This document shows, piece after piece, positions 26,106-34,972 of a stretch of 64,000 nucleotides of DNA (positions are counted from its first letter, which is position 1; each line of letters opens with the position of its first letter). Origin of the DNA: Ignavibacteriales bacterium. GTDB taxonomy: Bacteria > Bacteroidota > Ignavibacteria > Ignavibacteriales > Ignavibacteriaceae. The notes below the pieces were generated by a model that did no database searches, had not been told where the DNA came from, and saw only the letters and a list, made by a program, of their open reading frames with translations. The stretch is from the NCBI GenBank assembly GCA_020061465.1, contig JAGUYG010000064.1, forward strand, positions 25,301 through 89,300, in the 5' to 3' direction. Position numbers and translations under genes: made by a program.

Positions 26106-26615
26106 TTAAAAGTTTGATTCGTCAAGCCAGCGTGTTATTTCCCATTTTTGTGTAGATAAATTTCTTCTAAGCGAAAGATTAACCCTGCCATCTAGCCTAA
26201 TAATATCGGTCGGATTAAACGTTACGGTTAGATTAAAGCTTCGCAAAACATTAGCACTCAGTGAGTCTTCAGTTGAAAGAATTACGTTATTCCAAATCAA
26301 ATCAAGTCGCTGCGAGTTTTTGAACAATCCATAAGTAGTTTTCATTTCTTCATCGCGTCCCCAGGAAACGTCGAAGTTTTGATCATAATCTCTGTAGGTG
26401 AAAATAAAATCGTGGCTAATCAATTCGCCGTAGATCAGAGTATCCCGGAATGTGTAAGCATATTGAAAGTTTTGAAATACACCGTCGACGGTTTTTAAAT
26501 CGGAAATAGTTGAAGACGAACTTCCGATTGACTCATCAAACGCCGGTGCGAACGGATTTTTACAACCGCCAAGGATCACAAGGAAAATTAACGATGAAAG
26601 AATCAGCCTTTTAAT
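26106..26615 (-). CDS. Lipoprotein, probable NTF2-like, ATT start proposed
   Basis: No named family is recognised. The track-style start at GTG 26579 gives only MILGGC before the protein. Extending in frame to ATT 26615 yields a textbook lipoprotein signal (KRL, hydrophobic run, VILGGC), with GGGAGG four bases upstream and no ATG, GTG or TTG in between that would keep the positive charge. The ATT overlaps the TAA of the upstream gene. From there the protein is 169 residues. The mature part (DGVFQNFQYAYTFRD, SWGRDEEM, WEITRWLDE) parallels the upstream lipoprotein, suggesting a tandem duplicate with an NTF2-like fold. Gene certain, start inferred. Confidence 0.65.
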   Translation of the reverse strand: MKRLILSSLIFLVILGGCKNPFAPAFDESIGSSSSTISDLKTVDGVFQNFQYAYTFRDTLIYGELISHDFIFTYRDYDQNFDVSWGRDEEMKTTYGLFKNSQRLDLIWNNVILSTEDSLSANVLRSFNLTVTFNPTDIIRLDGRVNLSLRRNLSTQKWEITRWLDESNF

Positions 26616-27189
26616 AAAACCTCCCTTTCAATTCACTCCAACTGGGCAGGTCGCTGTTTTTTGAATCCTGCCAATAATAAATAGCCCAAACCGACCTCGA
26701 ATCCCGTATCATGCTGAATTGTAAATCGCCTTGATAATCTCTGGGAATATTTGCATCGTTATGCGGAACATTCAACGAATAAGAGGCAGAATACAACAGG
26801 CTGTCACCTTGCGGACTTGAAACTGTATTCGACAATATTAATGTCACAGGCAAATTATCCGGTATTTTTGATTTCATATTATTGAAATATTGTTCCTCAT
26901 CATTTCTGCTCCAATCACTTGCGAGCGAAGGAAACTGAGAGGAAGCTCCGCTTGATGGAGAAAATTTATAATCCATATCCGTAAATGAAGGATCCGAAAA
27001 GCAGGCTAAATAATTTTCTACATTCTTATCCTGAAGAGAATATATCAGATTTTGAATCAAGATTTGAGGAGTAACTGCTGATTGAAAATTAGAGCGCGGC
27101 TGATCGGGAAGTTCTGCTTCCCGTGTTTCAAACAAATCGCATCCGCATACTAATAAAGCTAAAAGTAATATGGAAATTAAAAATTTCAT
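26611..27189 (-). CDS. Lipoprotein, probable NTF2-like paralogue
   Basis: A 192-residue lipoprotein with signal peptide ending LLVCGC, so Cys17 would be acylated. The mature part has a helical LIQNLIYSLQDKNVENYLACF, then DWSRNDEEQYFNNM, then a beta-rich C-terminus closing with VWAIYYWQDS. The order helix, acidic W-x-R-x-D/E-E block, W-x-I-x-x-W end matches the next gene and is reminiscent of NTF2/SnoaL-like folds. Function unknown. It is followed with overlap by its apparent paralogue, and both precede ftsX by about 130 bp. Confidence 0.75.
   Translation of the reverse strand: MKFLISILLLALLVCGCDLFETREAELPDQPRSNFQSAVTPQILIQNLIYSLQDKNVENYLACFSDPSFTDMDYKFSPSSGASSQFPSLASDWSRNDEEQYFNNMKSKIPDNLPVTLILSNTVSSPQGDSLLYSASYSLNVPHNDANIPRDYQGDLQFSMIRDSRSVWAIYYWQDSKNSDLPSWSELKGRFY
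26620..26625 (-). promoter_or_regulatory. Ribosome binding site deciding an ATT start
   Basis: GGGAGG on the minus strand, four bases before ATT 26615 and 13 bases before the next possible in-frame start, a CTG. It sits inside the last codons of the upstream lipoprotein gene. It supports initiation at the ATT, though the spacing is at the short end. Confidence 0.5.
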
Positions 27190-27341
27190 TACGGAGTAAT
27201 TATACTAATTTGCTGTTAGGATTGTAAGTGAAATTCTTGTACATCGATTGCCTCTTCCTATCAAATTGATTCACGAATAGAAAATCATACATTCAAAAAA
27301 TAAACCGCCGATGAATTTTTGAGAATGACAGAGTGAACCTG

Positions 27342-30300
27342 TTATAATACTGTATTTTCAACCCTGTCATAATGCTTATCTATTTCTCTTTGTAATTCAA
27401 TTGTTTTTGACAGTGCGTTTATCATTTTAAAATAAGTATATATCTCATCTGAAGTAAGAATTCTACCTCTCCTTTCTTTAAGCCACTTTTCACATACCTG
27501 ATAACCGCCTATTCGATAATTCCAAGCTTCTTCATTTACATCATCGAAGAATTGGTCATCGTTTATATAAATACGCCCTAAAAGTTGAAAAGATACGTTC
27601 TTTGTCTCTTGAAAAACAAATTTCGGTTTTTCTACTTTATTGTTTCCTTCAACGGGAAATTTAGGAATTTTGTTGATTAGAGATTGATGCTTTAATAAGT
27701 GTAAATCGACAAGCTGCTCACCGATATCAGCCAACTTAATGAAAAGATTGAAATTTTTAGTAAAAGGAATTCTTGGAAAATCAATCCTCAAAAAATTTGC
27801 ATATCTTTTTCTGTAAACGCTGCTGTAAAGAATAGCGTAGATGTAATAAAATATTTTTTTGGCGCTAAATTCTTTTAGCGACTCACTTTGTTTATCCTGA
27901 GGGTAGAGAAAGTTGGCTTTGTATGAAGTGCTTAATTCCTCAATTAGAGTATTATTTATATTCGGGATAATTAATCCATAAGTTTCTCCAGGTTCAAAGA
28001 TCATAAGTTGAATTAAGGATTTTTTCCTTTTCCCGGTTTTTTGAGGGTACAGATATAGTGGTGCAAGATAGCAGGTCGTTTTACTCGATAAACAGCCATG
28101 TTCGATAATTTTGTCGGTAATCATAAAATGAGAGTAAGGTATTTGAATCTCTTCACGCTTATGAAATATCAAGCCTAAGTTCTCATTCAAAATGTGTTGC
28201 ATTACTTCTTTACGAGTTCTTTCAATCATATCATCATGGTAAAAAATCCACCTTTCATCAAAAGGACGGTAAAGAATTTTTGTAATCGAATCTTTCCAGT
28301 CCAAACCTTTTCTAAGCTTTTCTCTTTGCTCCTTAATTTTCCAGCTCTGATTTTCGCTTAAACCATAAGTTTGTTTAAGGATTTCATCATCAATTTTGGG
28401 ATCCAGAAACTGCTTTACTCTTTGCTCTAGTTTTTTTTTGTCGAAATCAATAACAAAACCATCTCTTGCTGTCACTATCCCAACGCTGTTCACCGGAAAT
28501 ATTTCCGTAATCTTGTGAAATGAATAATAATGATTTGCCAGCTTATTATCGGTTGGAATGAATAGATAAAATTCCGGATGTGGAACAGCTTTTTTCCATT
28601 TCACAGTGTTGATATTATTTTTCAGAAGCCATTTGGATTTCTTTTCCCTTAATCCAAAAATCTCAGAGTGAAATACTTTATTCGTTTTATGCTTGAGCTT
28701 GTATTTAATAAAGAAAGCAATTGCTACGCCTTGTTGAATATCGAATACATTTTCATCTTTACTTCCGTCCGGAGCTTTTTCTTTTTTTAAGCTGTTACCA
28801 TGTAAATCGAGAACATAAATCTCATCAAAGCTGTTAATAAGAGATTGACGCATACCTCTGAAAGTCGGATTATCGAGATAGCTGTGGTTGGTAATAAAAC
28901 CCAATACACCTTCGCCAGCCTGGTCAATTTTCCATTGCGCGAAACGAATGAATTTAACATAATCATCTTGAAGCCATTTGGGATTTTTTTCACCCAGTGG
29001 TTTACCGTCAACTTTGTAGTATTCTCTAATTTCTTCGGATATCCATTCCCCTATATTTGAAGAGTGCCCGGAGTAAGGTGGATTACCGAGTATTACGAGA
29101 ATCGGCACATCTTTTTTTACTTTTCCGGCTTCATGGCTTTCTGCGGAAAGTGAGGACATTCCAGGAAATCTCGATTCCTCTAATTCTTTCATTTCCAGTG
29201 TATTTGTTAAATAGTATTTAATACGCTCGTCATCTTCCATTTTGTAACCAAGCTCTTCCAGAAGAAAAGACAACTTCATATGTCCGATGGCATAAGGTGC
29301 CATCATAAGCTCGAAAGCATAAAAATTTTCCAGAATCCGCTCTTTAACAAATGGTTTGACAAAACCTTTTCCAAATCTCTCCGTTATTTCTTCGATTGTT
29401 ATTTCGATTGCTTTTGCAAGGAACCCAAGAGTTCCGCCGGCTGGATCGAGAAGCGTGACGTTTTTTGATGCTAAACCATCTGAGATTTTAAATTTTTCTT
29501 TTAGTATTTGATGAAGAGAACGTACGATGAATGAAACCACAGGTTCCGGTGTATAATACACCCCTCGTTTTTCCCGGGTTTCGGGATCATAAACAGAAAG
29601 AAATGTTTCATAAAAATGTAAAACCGGATCGGCGCCTTTTCCCTCGTGATAATATTGATCTAAGATTTTTTTTGCATCGGCAGCGGAAAGCACTTCGGCA
29701 ATGTCATCAATTATTATTTCCATCTGGAGAGGCAAATCTTCCATTGATATAAATTTAAAAATGTCTCTCAGAATTCCAATAGACTTGGGAATGAATGAAT
29801 AAGCAAGTTTCCTGTTAAACTCAGTTTCGGCACGAAGACGAGCGGCAAATAAACCATAGGTTATGGTTTGGGAATAAATATCCGCAAATTCATCCTCACT
29901 TATTCCGGCAATTAAGAATTCTTTAAAAGCTTCATAAAATCCTTGAATTGATTTCGTCCCGGATTTAAGTTCTTCACTTACGATTTCATCTTTTAGGAAC
30001 TTTGTTCTCTTAGCAAGTTCAATAGCTAATGTTCTTGCGGTATAAGTTTTGGGGAGTGAGAAATCCAAAAACCGCTCGAACAATTCAAACAATTTATCTT
30101 CATTCTCAACCACCGGGAGTGTCGAAAGTTTTTTAATAACAAAAGGACGAGCAATGGATACACTTTCAATCCTTTCACCGTTTCTAAATAAACGGAATTC
30201 CGTGAAGTTTGTTAAAATCACATTGGGGAATGTAGCCAAATACCTTTCGAGCTGTTCGCTGTCTTCAATTCTGTTCAGGTCTGCGCCTAAATCCTTAGCT

Positions 30301-30518
30301 TCGATGTAACCGATAATTTTTTGCTTTCCGTCCCAAATTCTAAAATCAGGATTTCCGGCTTCTGTTTTTTTAGGCAGAATGGTTATATCGATTTTCTTTT
30401 TTCTTTGTAACTCAGAAAATAAAGAAATAAAATCAGCGAGATGTTTATAATAAGATTCCTCCCTCGCATCGCCCTTCTTATAGGTGTTGAAGAGATTTGA
30501 TAAGAATTGGTTAGTCAT
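27342..30518 (-). CDS. Single-chain restriction-modification enzyme (type IIG-like)
   Basis: A 1058-residue protein that fuses a nuclease and an N6-adenine methyltransferase. Near the N-terminus PDFRIWD (Asp58) and YIEAK (Glu73, Lys75) make a PD-(D/E)xK nuclease site. The methyltransferase has motif I LLDPAGGTLGF at about 355 and the catalytic NPPY at about 478. The remaining 450 residues are probably the target-recognition part. There is no helicase region, so it is closer to type IIG than to the longer type ISP enzymes. It is solitary, between recR and the lipoproteins, with no separate specificity or methylase subunit. It would cut and protect one asymmetric site; the sequence recognised cannot be read from the protein. 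Confidence 0.85.
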   Translation of the reverse strand: MTNQFLSNLFNTYKKGDAREESYYKHLADFISLFSELQRKKKIDITILPKKTEAGNPDFRIWDGKQKIIGYIEAKDLGADLNRIEDSEQLERYLATFPNVILTNFTEFRLFRNGERIESVSIARPFVIKKLSTLPVVENEDKLFELFERFLDFSLPKTYTARTLAIELAKRTKFLKDEIVSEELKSGTKSIQGFYEAFKEFLIAGISEDEFADIYSQTITYGLFAARLRAETEFNRKLAYSFIPKSIGILRDIFKFISMEDLPLQMEIIIDDIAEVLSAADAKKILDQYYHEGKGADPVLHFYETFLSVYDPETREKRGVYYTPEPVVSFIVRSLHQILKEKFKISDGLASKNVTLLDPAGGTLGFLAKAIEITIEEITERFGKGFVKPFVKERILENFYAFELMMAPYAIGHMKLSFLLEELGYKMEDDERIKYYLTNTLEMKELEESRFPGMSSLSAESHEAGKVKKDVPILVILGNPPYSGHSSNIGEWISEEIREYYKVDGKPLGEKNPKWLQDDYVKFIRFAQWKIDQAGEGVLGFITNHSYLDNPTFRGMRQSLINSFDEIYVLDLHGNSLKKEKAPDGSKDENVFDIQQGVAIAFFIKYKLKHKTNKVFHSEIFGLREKKSKWLLKNNINTVKWKKAVPHPEFYLFIPTDNKLANHYYSFHKITEIFPVNSVGIVTARDGFVIDFDKKKLEQRVKQFLDPKIDDEILKQTYGLSENQSWKIKEQREKLRKGLDWKDSITKILYRPFDERWIFYHDDMIERTRKEVMQHILNENLGLIFHKREEIQIPYSHFMITDKIIEHGCLSSKTTCYLAPLYLYPQKTGKRKKSLIQLMIFEPGETYGLIIPNINNTLIEELSTSYKANFLYPQDKQSESLKEFSAKKIFYYIYAILYSSVYRKRYANFLRIDFPRIPFTKNFNLFIKLADIGEQLVDLHLLKHQSLINKIPKFPVEGNNKVEKPKFVFQETKNVSFQLLGRIYINDDQFFDDVNEEAWNYRIGGYQVCEKWLKERRGRILTSDEIYTYFKMINALSKTIELQREIDKHYDRVENTVL

Positions 30519-30645
30519 AAATTGTAAAGCAATAAATTTATTAAATACGGAAAAGAAGAACTTATACTAAGTTACAGCTTTGAACAGAGATTACTGATTT
30601 ATTTCATTACTTATTGCTGGAACAAATGATTGTCTTCACATTTAC

Positions 30646-31242
30646 TCACAACTCAATCCTCCCGGAAACTGCTCTGCCGATAGTTGCTTCATCGGCAAAC
30701 TCTAAATCTCCTCCTATCGGAAGTCCACGGGCAATACGGGTAACTTTAATTCCCAATGGCTTTATCAGCTTAGCCAGATATAAGGCAGTCGTTTCTCCTT
30801 CAGTATCAGGGTTCAGGGCTAAAATAATTTCTTTTATATTCTCGCTTTCAAAACGTTTTAATAATTCTTTTATTTTGAGTGTGTCGGGTCCTATCCCGGA
30901 TAGGGGTGACAATACTCCGCCTATCACATGATAAATTCCGTAATACTCATTCGACTTTTCGATAGCTATTACATCGCTTGCTTCCTCTACTACGCAAATT
31001 ACCGAGTCGTCTCTTTTTGCGCTTTGGCAAATAGGACAAAGCTCCTCTTCCGAAATATTAAAGCAGCGAGCGCATAACCTTAATTTAGTTTTTAATTCAT
31101 GCAGTGCTTTAAGTAGATTTGCTACGTTTTCATTTTCGCCTTTGAGCAAAAAAAGCGCTAAACGCTGCGCAGTTTTCTTTCCGATCCCCGGCAGCTTGCT
31201 AAGCTCTTCGATAGCCGCTTGTAATGGTTCTGCTAATTGCAA
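30646..31242 (-). CDS. recR: Recombination mediator RecR
   Basis: A 198-residue DNA-binding ring protein that works with RecF and RecO to load RecA at gaps. It has an N-terminal helix-hairpin-helix (KLPGIGKKTAQRLA), a four-cysteine zinc finger (Cys57, 60, 69, 72) and a TOPRIM domain (VICVVEEASDVIAIE onward, with NPDTEGETTA). Length is normal. It follows ybaB by 2 bp, the usual ybaB-recR pair. dnaX, often the first gene of that set, is absent here. Confidence 0.97.
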   Translation of the reverse strand: MQLAEPLQAAIEELSKLPGIGKKTAQRLALFLLKGENENVANLLKALHELKTKLRLCARCFNISEEELCPICQSAKRDDSVICVVEEASDVIAIEKSNEYYGIYHVIGGVLSPLSGIGPDTLKIKELLKRFESENIKEIILALNPDTEGETTALYLAKLIKPLGIKVTRIARGLPIGGDLEFADEATIGRAVSGRIEL

Positions 31243-31244
31243 TT

Positions 31245-31571
31245 TTACATCCCCGGCAAATTTAATCCAGGCGGCAGCATACCCTGAGTGACTTTCGCCA
31301 TTTCTTCTTCAGCCATTTTCTTAGCCGAATTTAAGGCTTTGTTTACTGCGGCAACAATTAAATCTTCCAAAATTTCTTTTTCTTCCGGTTTTATTACTTC
31401 TTGGTCTATCTCGATGGATACAATTTCTTGATTTCCGTTAGAGGTTGCTTTTACCATCCCCCCGCCTGCTTCTTCACTTACAGTCAAATTACCTAATTCA
31501 CTCTGAATCTTCTGTATTTCAGCTTGCATTTTTTGAACCTGTTTCAACATTCCCTGCATTCCGCCTTTCAT
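31245..31571 (-). CDS. YbaB/EbfC nucleoid-associated protein
   Basis: A 108-residue DNA-binding protein of the YbaB/EbfC family, which forms a tweezer-like homodimer. A Met/Gln-rich N-terminal helix (MLKQVQKMQAEIQKIQ) leads to the conserved core (GGGMVKATSNGNQEIVSIEID, with the family pattern at GxxxVxxxGxxxI) and a C-terminal helix with KALNSAKKMAEEEMAKVT. It is the promoter-proximal gene of ybaB-recR and is transcribed away from the purC-like operon. Confidence 0.95.
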   Translation of the reverse strand: MKGGMQGMLKQVQKMQAEIQKIQSELGNLTVSEEAGGGMVKATSNGNQEIVSIEIDQEVIKPEEKEILEDLIVAAVNKALNSAKKMAEEEMAKVTQGMLPPGLNLPGM

Positions 31572-31882
31572 TAAAATCCTCCTAATTCGTCTATTTTTTG
31601 AATATTTTGATTAAAAAGTGTTTCAACCCTTCTTTGACATAAATGAAGAAATACGTCGATTATTTGATAAAACCCTTTTTTGTCAATTGTTTCTTACTCA
31701 ATGCACAATAAAGATTTAGTTTATTTTTCTTCAGTATTCCAACTTTTATCAACATATTTCCCTAAAAGTTCTAATAATGTTGTTAAAGCCGGGTTAATTT
31801 CGCTGCAAATATAGCATAATGAATTGACTTTATACACCCAATTTTCATAATTTCCAACCCGAAATAAATCAATCAGAGTGTC
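31572..31882. other. Divergent intergenic region, two promoters expected
   Basis: 311 bp between ybaB (minus) and the purC-like gene (plus), with no coding frame. It must drive both. The best promoter match on the plus strand is listed separately. I see no riboswitch; in particular no purine-aptamer core. Confidence 0.5.
31824..31851 (+). promoter_or_regulatory. Candidate sigma-70 promoter for the purC-like operon
   Basis: TTGACT (31824-31829), a 16-base spacer and CATAAT (31846-31851) give a fair match to -35 and -10 boxes. Transcription would start about 25 bases before the TTG start at 31883. Promoters of this lineage can differ from the E. coli consensus, so this is tentative. Confidence 0.35.
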
Positions 31883-32593
31883 TTGATAAACAATTCAATT
31901 ACAAATAAGACCAATAACGAAGAGGCTTCAAAACAAGGGCTTTCTATTGACAGTTTGGATTTCCATATTGTGGAATACCCCGACTTTTTTGTAGATAACA
32001 GCTCTAAAAAGATAAAATGTAAGAACTTAGGTGAAAAATTCGCATCCATTAATTCGTTCTTTTTAGATTATTTGAAAGAATACCACATTCCCACCGGGTA
32101 TGTTAAGCTGCATTCAAAAAATTCAATGAAATACATCCGGCATACCTTGCTTCCATTTTCTGTGAAAATACTCAACACGGCTGATAAAAGAATTTCAAAG
32201 CTGTTTAATTTGAAAGAAGGCGACCAACTAAACCTGCCTATTTTCGAATATCACATCGGTGATTCAAAAGATTCGTTGGTCTCGGAAAGCCACTTAATAG
32301 CCTTTAATTTTTGTATCCTGGATGATTTGAAAATTATGAACCGCATTTGTTCAAAAGTGAATGCAGTTTTAAGATCCTTCTTCGAAAGAAGAAATGAAGT
32401 TTTGGCAGAAGTTAACTGTATTTTTGGTAAGAGTAATGATAAGCTATACTTGATTGATGATTTCACACCCCGAAGCTTAAAACTATTTCCTGCCAACGGC
32501 GAGCTTAACAAACGGGTTAATCCATATAAGATAAAAACTGCTTCCGATGTGAAGAACTATACCGATTACCTTCACAAATTGATGATCGCCTAA
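31883..32593 (+). CDS. Degenerate PurC (SAICAR synthetase)-like protein
   Basis: A 236-residue protein that aligns along most of PurC: SINSFFLDYLKEYHIPT, FEYHIGDSKDSLVSESH, then IFGKSNDKLYLIDDFTPRSLKLF (PurC EFG...DEFSPDxxRLW). PurC makes SAICAR from CAIR, aspartate and ATP. Key positions are lost. The N-terminal GKAK ATP loop is absent, the VVRN Arg is Leu97 (KILN), the AAGS loop is TADK, SPD is TPR (195-197), and RLW is KLF. It may be inactive, regulatory, or have a new substrate. Start TTG 31883; no other in-frame start before Met82. It leads an operon with psd, pssA, purS and purQ. Confidence 0.65.
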   Translation: MINNSITNKTNNEEASKQGLSIDSLDFHIVEYPDFFVDNSSKKIKCKNLGEKFASINSFFLDYLKEYHIPTGYVKLHSKNSMKYIRHTLLPFSVKILNTADKRISKLFNLKEGDQLNLPIFEYHIGDSKDSLVSESHLIAFNFCILDDLKIMNRICSKVNAVLRSFFERRNEVLAEVNCIFGKSNDKLYLIDDFTPRSLKLFPANGELNKRVNPYKIKTASDVKNYTDYLHKLMIA

Positions 32594-32597
32594 GGCA

Positions 32598-33248
32598 ATG
32601 TTCACAAGATACGGATATCTAACAATTGGGATTATCGCCGGAATTTCTTTCATCTTAATTTCATCCAGTTTTTTTGTTCAAAACAATTTGGCAAAATGGC
32701 TGCTAATACTATTACCGATATTATTTCTCATCTTTACCCTAAATTTCTTTCGCGACCCTGATCGTACTGCCCCTACTACAGAAAAAGTAGTTGTTTCACC
32801 TGCTGACGGCAAAGTTCTTTTAGTTAAAGATGTAGAGGACAACAAATATATAAACGGAGCCGCCAGGCAGATTTCAATTTTTATGTCTCCGCTTAATGTT
32901 CATGTTAATAGAATTCCTGTAAGCGGAATGGTCGAATATGTAAAATACTATCGCGGGAAATATATTGCGGCGTTTGAAGATAAAGCATCCGATATGAACG
33001 AGAGGGCGGAATTTGGAATAAACGGCGAATATGGAAAAGTATTTTTTACACAAGTAGCCGGCTTTGTAGCCCGAAGAATCGTGTATGAAATTAAACCAGG
33101 AGATGAAGTAAAAATCGGGGAGAGATTCGGTATGATAAAATTCGGCAGCAGGGTTGATGTTGTAGTACCAGCGGAATGGCAGCCGAAAGTAAATGTGGGG
33201 GAAAGAGTCACCGCAGGTGAATCAATCTTATTTGAATTAAAGAATTAA
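32598..33248 (+). CDS. psd: Phosphatidylserine decarboxylase, short form
   Basis: A pyruvoyl-dependent decarboxylase that makes phosphatidylethanolamine at the inner membrane. It belongs to the short, archaeal-like PSD family (216 residues). Two N-terminal membrane helices (about 8-50) come before the catalytic core VSPADGKVL, FMSPLNVHVNR and VARRIVYE. The self-cleavage site is FGS at 182-184; Ser184 becomes the pyruvoyl group and splits the chain into beta and alpha. It lies 4 bp after the purC-like gene and 3 bp before pssA. Confidence 0.93.
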   Translation: MFTRYGYLTIGIIAGISFILISSSFFVQNNLAKWLLILLPILFLIFTLNFFRDPDRTAPTTEKVVVSPADGKVLLVKDVEDNKYINGAARQISIFMSPLNVHVNRIPVSGMVEYVKYYRGKYIAAFEDKASDMNERAEFGINGEYGKVFFTQVAGFVARRIVYEIKPGDEVKIGERFGMIKFGSRVDVVVPAEWQPKVNVGERVTAGESILFELKN

Positions 33249-33251
33249 TAA

Positions 33252-33980
33252 ATGAATCAACTCAGAATTACTCCTTCCATCATTCCAAACTTATTCACTG
33301 CAATGAATATGTTTGCGGGATTTTTATCAATCATTAGTGCAAGCCAGGGTAAATTAATTTATGCCGCTTGGCTTATTATAATTGCGGCTATATTCGATAT
33401 GTTAGACGGATTGTTAGCACGATTGACAAAATCAAGCAGCCAATTGGGGGTTCAATTAGATTCGCTGTCCGATATTGTAAGCTTCGGTGCAGCTCCGGCT
33501 TTTTTGATTTACCAGGCTCACTTACATTCATTAGACGCAATCGGAATAATACTCAGCTCTGCTTTAATGATTGCAGGCGGATTTAGGCTTGCAAGGTTCA
33601 ACGTACAATTAGTAGGATTCGATAAAGAATATTTTGTGGGATTACCGATTCCTTCTTCGGCAATTACAATAGCTGCCTTTATGCTTACTTATTATGAACC
33701 GGAAATCGGATTTGAAGCACCGTATTCGTACTTTGTTCTTCCTATGGTTCTAATTCTGTCATTATTGATGGTCAGCCGGATTAAGTACGATACAATCCCA
33801 AAAATTTCTAAGCAATCGCTTAAAGAAAAACCTTTGCCGATTATTTTTTTAGTTCTATCTGTTATCCTTCTAATCATCACGGCAGGTAAAGCTTTGTTTT
33901 ATATTTTTGTTTTCATCATACTCTTTGGTATTTTGAGATACATTTTCAATATGTTCAAAAATGTAAAAGTGAAATCTTAA
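33252..33980 (+). CDS. pssA: CDP-diacylglycerol--serine O-phosphatidyltransferase
   Basis: A membrane enzyme that makes phosphatidylserine, the substrate of the Psd enzyme encoded just upstream. Its CDP-alcohol motif is complete: Asp49, Asp52-Gly53, Ala56-Arg57, Gly66, Asp70 and Asp74. About six to eight hydrophobic segments cover the rest of its 242 residues, as in the B. subtilis-type PssA. Psd and PssA form a two-step phosphatidylethanolamine pathway in one operon. Confidence 0.95.
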   Translation: MNQLRITPSIIPNLFTAMNMFAGFLSIISASQGKLIYAAWLIIIAAIFDMLDGLLARLTKSSSQLGVQLDSLSDIVSFGAAPAFLIYQAHLHSLDAIGIILSSALMIAGGFRLARFNVQLVGFDKEYFVGLPIPSSAITIAAFMLTYYEPEIGFEAPYSYFVLPMVLILSLLMVSRIKYDTIPKISKQSLKEKPLPIIFLVLSVILLIITAGKALFYIFVFIILFGILRYIFNMFKNVKVKS

Positions 33981-34014
33981 AAATTATTTTTCTAACCACT
34001 TCGGGGAACATAAA

Positions 34015-34266
34015 TTGTTTAAAGCAAAAGTTTTAATTAAGAGAAGACTTTCTATTTTAGACCCGCAAGGACAGGCTGTTGAAAAAGGTGCTATACATCT
34101 CGGACTGAATAATATTAAAGAAACAAGAATCGGGAAGTACATTGAATTTCTGGTAGAGCTTGATGACGAAACTAAAGCCAGTACAGAAGTAGATGAGTAC
34201 TGCCGCAAGCTGCTGGCTAATCCAATAATTGAAGATTACGAATTTCATCTGGAAAAAATATCATGA
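34015..34266 (+). CDS. purS: Phosphoribosylformylglycinamidine synthase subunit PurS
   Basis: A small dimeric subunit (83 residues) of the three-part FGAM synthase PurS-PurQ-PurL. It matches the family along its length: [23 protein letters not shown], then the central [16 protein letters not shown] and the end [15 protein letters not shown]. Start TTG 34015 with GGGGA seven to eight bases upstream. It overlaps purQ by 4 bp (ATGA). The large subunit purL is not in the window. Confidence 0.93.
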   Translation: MFKAKVLIKRRLSILDPQGQAVEKGAIHLGLNNIKETRIGKYIEFLVELDDETKASTEVDEYCRKLLANPIIEDYEFHLEKIS

Positions 34267-34961
34267 AGCTTAAGTTCGGAGTTGTTGTTTTTCCCGGTTC
34301 AAATTGTGACCATGATGCTTATTACTCTCTAAGAAAAATTTTAGATCAAGACGTAAAATTTTTATGGCATAAAGATAACGATCTTCAAAACTGCGATGTT
34401 ATCATATTGCCCGGCGGCTTTTCATACGGAGATTATTTGAGGAGCGGTGCAATCGCACGATTCTCCCCTATTATAAATTCGGTGATAGATTTTGCGGAAC
34501 GCGGCGGTTACGTAATAGGAATATGCAACGGATTTCAAATCTTGCTTGAAGCCGGTTTGCTCCCGGGTGTTATGCTGAAAAATAATTCCCTTCAATTTAT
34601 ATGCAGAGATATTTATCTTTCGATCGAAAATTATAACACAATATTTACTAATAATATTGAAACAAGTAAGCCGCTGAAAATGCCGATAGCTCATGGCGAA
34701 GGAAATTATTATACCGATGAAAATACTTTGACGAGTCTTATTGAAAATAATCAAATTGTGTTTAAGTATTCTTCAAATGATGGTAAAGTTGAAGACCTTT
34801 TCAATCCAAACGGCTCATTACTTAATATTGCAGGTATAATAAACAAACGAGGCAACGTTTTGGGAATGATGCCCCATCCGGAGCGGGCGTGCGATTCGGT
34901 ACTAGGTAAAACCGATGGACGTTTGATCTTTAATTCATTGATTCAAAATATAAATAACTAA
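34263..34961 (+). CDS. purQ: Phosphoribosylformylglycinamidine synthase subunit PurQ
   Basis: The glutaminase subunit of FGAM synthase; it releases ammonia from glutamine for PurL. A class I amidotransferase of 232 residues, with nucleophile Cys88 (GICNGFQ) and partners His205 and Glu207 (MPHPER). The N-terminus [12 protein letters not shown] and the [15 protein letters not shown] loop are PurQ-specific. It follows purS with a 4-bp overlap. Confidence 0.97.
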   Translation: MKLKFGVVVFPGSNCDHDAYYSLRKILDQDVKFLWHKDNDLQNCDVIILPGGFSYGDYLRSGAIARFSPIINSVIDFAERGGYVIGICNGFQILLEAGLLPGVMLKNNSLQFICRDIYLSIENYNTIFTNNIETSKPLKMPIAHGEGNYYTDENTLTSLIENNQIVFKYSSNDGKVEDLFNPNGSLLNIAGIINKRGNVLGMMPHPERACDSVLGKTDGRLIFNSLIQNINN

Positions 34962-34972
34962 TAGGTGACAGA

